From positions 1 through 64,000 of the forward strand of contig NZ_JAQZAL010000010.1 in the NCBI RefSeq assembly GCF_028737205.1: a stretch of DNA of 64,000 bases, given 5' to 3'. The translations under genes were made by a program, and so were the position numbers. The notes beneath the pieces were generated by a model that was not told the DNA's origin, did no database searches, and saw only the letters and a program-made list of their open reading frames with translations. Of this stretch, positions 60,963-64,000 are shown piece after piece; positions within the stretch are counted from its first letter, which is position 1; each line of letters opens with the position of its first letter. The DNA is from Actinomycetospora lutea (GTDB taxonomy: Bacteria > Actinomycetota > Actinomycetes > Mycobacteriales > Pseudonocardiaceae).

Positions 60963-61732
60963 GCGTCGATCGTGCCATCCGCTCCCGCGAGCTCGGCGAG
61001 GATCGGCGCGGCGGTCGTCGCCGCGTGGATGCCGACGAGGCTGGCGATCTCGAACATCTCGAGGATCTCGGCGACGGTCGCGCCGTGGCCCAGCGCGTTG
61101 CGCAGGTGCAGCTTCAGCCCCGGCACGTAGAGGTGGGTCGCCGAGGCGTCGAAGGCGCAGTAGACGAGCTCCTTGACCTTCGGCTCGAGCGTGCCGGTGT
61201 GCCAGGGCACCGAGGAGAACGCGACGTAGGCCTCGAACAGGTCCGGGTCCAGCTCGAGGATCTCGTCCCAGAAGGAGTGCCAGTAGCCGCGGGTCGCGGT
61301 GAACTCGGCCTTGAGCCGCTCCTGGCGCTCGTCGAGCGGCGCCGGCCCGTCGCGCAGGCCCTCCTCGACCAGCACCTCGACCAGCAGCGGCACCCCGATG
61401 TTGGCGGCGTGGATGCCCAGCGTGCTCGTGAGCTCGAGGACCTCCATGATCTCGGCCGGCGTCGCCCCGGCGTCGAGCGCGGCGGCCACGTGCTGGCGGA
61501 CCCCGGGCGTGTGGAGGTGGGTCGCGGCCGCGTCGACGGCGATGTGGAGCAGCTCGCGGACCTTCGGGCTCAGAGCGCCGGGCTCGCGGCGCCACGGCAC
61601 CGCGGCGAAGTCGAGGTAGGCGCGCACGAACGCCGGGTCGAGCTCGAGCATGCGCTCCCAGGGCTCGCCCCAGGTCCCGCGGACGCGGACGAACTCGTCC
61701 TTGATGGCCTGTTGCCGGTCGGTGAGGGTCAC
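60959..61732 (-). CDS. Tandem carboxymuconolactone decarboxylase (AhpD-fold) protein
   Basis: A 257-residue protein made of two AhpD/CMD domains. The first contains PGALSPKVRELLHIAVDAAATHLHTPGVRQHVAAALDAGATPAEIMEVLELTSTLGIHA, the second TGTLEPKVKELVYCAFDASATHLYVPGLKLHLRNALGHGATVAEILEMFEIASLVGIHA. Neither carries the CxxC of AhpD, so a peroxidase role is unlikely. Their similarity indicates internal duplication. It is coupled by GTGA overlaps to the genes on either side in the catabolic operon. Confidence 0.85.
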   Translation of the reverse strand: MTLTDRQQAIKDEFVRVRGTWGEPWERMLELDPAFVRAYLDFAAVPWRREPGALSPKVRELLHIAVDAAATHLHTPGVRQHVAAALDAGATPAEIMEVLELTSTLGIHAANIGVPLLVEVLVEEGLRDGPAPLDERQERLKAEFTATRGYWHSFWDEILELDPDLFEAYVAFSSVPWHTGTLEPKVKELVYCAFDASATHLYVPGLKLHLRNALGHGATVAEILEMFEIASLVGIHAATTAAPILAELAGADGTIDA

Positions 61733-62595
61733 GCCGTCTCCTTGCGCTCGCGTAGCCAGCGGGCGATCTCGGTGTGGTCCGCGGCGGGACCGAGGGCGGC
61801 GAGGGCCTCGTCCCAGAGCGCGACGGTCGCCGCGGCGTGCCGGGTGGGGACGCCGGTGCTCCCGGCGAGGTCGAGGGCGATGTGGATGTCCTTGACCATG
61901 AGCCCGATCCCGAAGCCGGCCCCGTACGTGCCGGGCAGGATGTGGTTCGGCCACTTGTTCTCCGTCGAGCCGCTGCGCCCCGACGACCCGTTGACGACCT
62001 CGAGCATCACCACCGGGTCGAGCCCGAACTCCTCGCCGACGAGCACCGCCTCGGAGCTCGCGACCAGGTGTGCGGCCGACATGAGGTTGTTCAGCGCCTT
62101 GAGCGCGTGCCCGGCGCCGACCGGCCCGACGTGGCGCGGCCGCCCCATCGCGGCGAGCAGGGGCTCCAGCTCGCCCACGACCTCCTCGGGGCCCCCGACC
62201 ATGATCGCGAGCGTGCCGGCCCGGGCGCCCGAGACACCGCCGGAGACCGGCGCGTCGACCAGCACGCGGCCGGTCTCGGCGAGCTGTGCCGCCAGCGCGC
62301 GGGTGCGCAGCGGCTCCGACGAGCTCATGTCGACGACCACCCGTGCGGCGTCGAGCTCGGCCACCACCGCCTCGACGACGTCGGAATTCGGCAGGCAGAG
62401 CAGCACCGCCTCGGCGCCGGTGGCCGTCTCCCCCGCCGACCCCACGACCGTCGCGCCGGGCACCGCCGCGGCGAACGCATCACGGGCGTCGGGCGACGCG
62501 TCGTACGCCCGGACCGTGACCCCGGCGTCGACCAGCCGCGACGCCATCGGCGTGCCCATGTGCCCGAGGCCGACGAACCCCACGGTGCGCGTCAC
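61729..62595 (-). CDS. 3-hydroxyisobutyrate dehydrogenase-like NAD(P)-dependent oxidoreductase
   Basis: A 288-residue beta-hydroxyacid dehydrogenase. The Rossmann motif FVGLGHMGTPMASRLVDAG is at 7-25, the substrate-binding DAPVSGGVSGARAGTLAIMVGG near 116-137, and the catalytic lysine block VGPVGAGHALKALNNLM near 158-174. Family members oxidise 3-hydroxyisobutyrate, tartronate semialdehyde or similar acids. GTG start in a GTGA overlap with the CMD gene. A second, different member is encoded at the right edge of the window. Confidence 0.9.
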   Translation of the reverse strand: MTRTVGFVGLGHMGTPMASRLVDAGVTVRAYDASPDARDAFAAAVPGATVVGSAGETATGAEAVLLCLPNSDVVEAVVAELDAARVVVDMSSSEPLRTRALAAQLAETGRVLVDAPVSGGVSGARAGTLAIMVGGPEEVVGELEPLLAAMGRPRHVGPVGAGHALKALNNLMSAAHLVASSEAVLVGEEFGLDPVVMLEVVNGSSGRSGSTENKWPNHILPGTYGAGFGIGLMVKDIHIALDLAGSTGVPTRHAAATVALWDEALAALGPAADHTEIARWLRERKETA

Positions 62596-63041
62596 AGCCG
62601 CCCCTCCTCGGCCAGCACCTTCTCGGCGACCCGGAACGCCTCCAGCCCCGCCGGCGCGCCGCAGTAGACGGCCGCCTGGAGCAACGCCTCCTGGATCTCC
62701 CCGGTCGTGCACCCGGTGCTCAGCGCGCCCCGCACGTGCACGGCGAGCTCGTGCGAGCGGCCGAGCGCCGTGAGCATCACGAGGTTCAGCAGGCTGCGCG
62801 TGCGCCGGTCGAGACCCGGCCGGTCCCAGACCTCGCCCCAACAGGCGCGGGTCACCCACTCCTGCATGGGCCGCGAGAACTCGCTGACGTCGGCCATCGA
62901 GCGCTCGACGTGGGCCTCGCCGACGACCTCCTTGCGGACCGCGAGACCGCGCTCGAAGCGGGGATCGCTCCCGTTGCCGTCCCGATGGTCCAGCTCCCCC
63001 CTCGGCGTGCCCCCCTGATCGCTTCGTGTCCCGCCGCTCAT
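62592..63041 (-). CDS. Carboxymuconolactone decarboxylase family protein with an added N-terminus
   Basis: A 149-residue protein. The body matches 4-carboxymuconolactone decarboxylases: RFERGLAVRKEVVGEAHVERSM, FSRPMQEWVTRACWGEVWDRPGLDRRTRSLLNLVMLTALGRSHELAVHVRGALSTGCTTGEIQEALLQAAVYCGAPAGLEAFR. Its usual start lies near RFERG. Here the first 27 residues are extra, and residues 5-20 (TRSDQGGTPRGELDHR) come from copy B of the 49-bp dispersed element. ATG 63041 overlaps the cupin stop (ATGA). It probably acts in beta-ketoadipate-like ring-product catabolism. Confidence 0.85.
   Translation of the reverse strand: MSGGTRSDQGGTPRGELDHRDGNGSDPRFERGLAVRKEVVGEAHVERSMADVSEFSRPMQEWVTRACWGEVWDRPGLDRRTRSLLNLVMLTALGRSHELAVHVRGALSTGCTTGEIQEALLQAAVYCGAPAGLEAFRVAEKVLAEEGRL
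62982..63030 (-). repeat. 49-bp dispersed element, copy B (at the start of the CMD gene)
   Basis: Read on the minus strand it matches copy A at 45/49 positions, with the same boundaries and the same reading frame relative to the host gene. It begins 11 bases after the A of the ATG start codon and supplies most of the extra N-terminus of the CMD protein. Confidence 0.9.
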
Positions 63042-63427
63042 CGCCCGGCCTGCCCGTACTCGTCGGTGGACACCTCGTGCAGCCAGGTCGTCGTGCCCAG
63101 CGAGACGGCGAGGTGGGTCATGATCGAACCGGGGCCGGCGCCGTGCCAGTGCTGCTCGCCCGGCGGCACCCAGACGACGTCGCCGGCCGTCAGCGGCTGC
63201 GGCGCCTCGCCGTGCGTGCACACCCAGCCCGTGCCGGCGGTGACGTGCAGGATCTGGCCGCCCTCGTGGTGGTGCCAGAACGTGCGCGCGCCCGGGGTGA
63301 ACGTCACCGAGTTGATCGTGGTGCCGTCGGTGGTGGGCAGGACGGGGTCGCCCCAGACCGTGCCGGTGAAGGTGGCGCTGCGGGCTTCGGTCGTCGCGCC
63401 CTCGGCGCGGCCGTGGACGATCTTCAC
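63038..63427 (-). CDS. Cupin domain protein
   Basis: A 129-residue single-cupin protein. Motif 1 is FWHHHEGGQILHVTAGTGWV (about 50-69) with the metal histidines and glutamate, and motif 2 is AGDVVWVPPGEQHWHGAG. It probably binds one divalent metal and may act as a dioxygenase or isomerase of small acids or as an accessory to the neighbouring CMD protein; cupin-CMD pairs and fusions are common. GTG start overlaps the stop of the dehydrogenase gene upstream. Confidence 0.88.
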   Translation of the reverse strand: MKIVHGRAEGATTEARSATFTGTVWGDPVLPTTDGTTINSVTFTPGARTFWHHHEGGQILHVTAGTGWVCTHGEAPQPLTAGDVVWVPPGEQHWHGAGPGSIMTHLAVSLGTTTWLHEVSTDEYGQAGR

Positions 63428-64000
63428 GAGGCCTCCTCGCTGGTGGACGGCTGCTGGATGCGGACGCCGCCGGCGAGGTCGCCGAGGGCGTCCACGACGC
63501 GGTTGGAGATGAGGTCGCCGTAGCCGAGGTGGGCGGCCATCCCGAACGAGGCGACCGGTCCGGCGGCGTTGAGCGAGGGCACGCCGAGGCGGGCGAGCAG
63601 CTCGGTGTAGAGCGTGACGTCCTTGGTCATGAGACGGCTGGTCAGCCCGCCCTCGAGGTAGTCGCCCTCGACGATGCGCGGGAAGCGGTTGCTCGACGCG
63701 AACGACTGCCCGCTGCCGCCGTTGATCGCCGCGAGCAGGGTGCGCAGGTCCAGCCCGGCGCGCTGCCCCGCGACCATGACCTCGGCGGTCGCGGCGAGCG
63801 TGACCGCGTTGAGGAAGTTGTTGAGCAGCTTCGCCGTGTGCCCGGCACCGACCGGCCCGAGGTGGTGCACGGTCGCGGCCAGCGGCGCGAGCACCGGGCG
63901 GACCGCGTCCAGGGCCGCGGCGTCCCCGCCCGCCATGATCACGAGCGTGCCCTTCTCGGCCGCCGCCGCGCCGCCGGAGATGCCGGCGTCCAGCACCGTG
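63424..64000 (-). CDS. 3-hydroxyisobutyrate dehydrogenase-like oxidoreductase (5' end outside the window)
   Basis: The last 192 codons of a beta-hydroxyacid dehydrogenase. Visible are the substrate-binding TVLDAGISGGAAAAEKGTLVIMAGG, the catalytic-lysine block LGPVGAGHTAKLLNNFLNA and the C-terminal all-helical domain up to PSTSEEAS. The Rossmann domain and start lie beyond base 64000. It is the first visible gene of the operon and is coupled to the cupin by a GTGA overlap. It is a different paralogue from the enzyme at 61729-62595. Confidence 0.88.
   Translation of the reverse strand, partial: TVLDAGISGGAAAAEKGTLVIMAGGDAAALDAVRPVLAPLAATVHHLGPVGAGHTAKLLNNFLNAVTLAATAEVMVAGQRAGLDLRTLLAAINGGSGQSFASSNRFPRIVEGDYLEGGLTSRLMTKDVTLYTELLARLGVPSLNAAGPVASFGMAAHLGYGDLISNRVVDALGDLAGGVRIQQPSTSEEAS

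Noticed and set aside
1-64000. CRISPR arrays, tRNA, rRNA, riboswitches, insertion sequences or prophage
   Set aside because: No spaced direct repeats of CRISPR type, no cloverleaf or rRNA stretches, no transposase or integrase was recognised by eye. Small RNAs and riboswitches cannot be excluded without covariance-model searches.

Overview
The window is a stretch of very GC-rich chromosome (most codons end in G or C) from a free-living actinomycete, most probably a Pseudonocardia-like member of the Pseudonocardiales. The clues are a mycothiol-dependent maleylpyruvate-isomerase-type enzyme, a MacS-type sensor kinase, DUF3558 and WXG100-like proteins, LGFP repeats on a cell-wall amidase, recC-recB-recD in place of a gammaproteobacterial layout, and widespread GTG starts with 4-nt ATGA/GTGA stop/start overlaps. 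I assign the lineage by inference, not from a marker gene. I saw no rRNA, tRNA, CRISPR array, transposase or phage gene.

Layout. 1-4.4 kb: a phosphohydrolase, a NarL-type two-component pair whose regulator is frameshifted, and a small membrane protein. 4.4-7.8 kb: an ankyrin-repeat protein convergent with the pntA-pntB proton-translocating transhydrogenase. 8-13.7 kb: a luciferase-like flavin oxidoreductase, then the assimilatory nitrate reductase catalytic subunit with its FAD/[2Fe-2S] electron-transfer partner, then a mycothiol-dependent enzyme. 13.7-24.2 kb: a frameshifted DUF4352 gene, a quinone-reductase-like enzyme, valS, several unassigned genes, hemerythrin, an Hsp70-like membrane protein and a MacS/LuxR two-component pair. 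24.2-26.9 kb: a PadR regulator between a membrane protein and a carotenoid cleavage oxygenase, with two near-identical PadR-type operators. 26.9-34.2 kb: SirB1-like, amidase, EcsC, esterase and dicarboxylate-carrier genes. 34.3-42.8 kb: recC-recB-recD as one tightly coupled operon. 42.9-49.8 kb: a reductase, a DUF3558 lipoprotein with a WXG-like partner, a third two-component pair, a MerR/TipA regulator, and an SDR / QueA-like / small barrel-protein operon. 49.9-51.7 kb: a WXG100-like protein, a polymorphic-toxin-like protein and an overlapping probable immunity gene. 51.8-55.7 kb: a LysR-linked MetE-like / FAH / metallo-beta-lactamase operon. 55.8-58.5 kb: a less GC-rich accessory island with a sigma-like factor, a protein with evenly spaced cysteines, and a membrane protein. 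58.7-64 kb: an amidohydrolase, a decayed GGDEF fragment, and a GntR-linked catabolic operon (two 3-hydroxyisobutyrate-dehydrogenase-like enzymes, two carboxymuconolactone-decarboxylase-like proteins, a cupin) that runs off the right edge.

Most unusual signals: (1) a 49-bp dispersed element, 45/49 identical between two unrelated genes, translated in the same frame in both, with a shortened relative in a third gene in reverse orientation; (2) the paired PadR operators, which define a small regulon; (3) the 55.8-58.5 kb island with tandem ECF-like promoters and a C-x5-C-x5-C-x5-C protein; (4) the type VII toxin/immunity module; (5) two independent single-base frameshifts.
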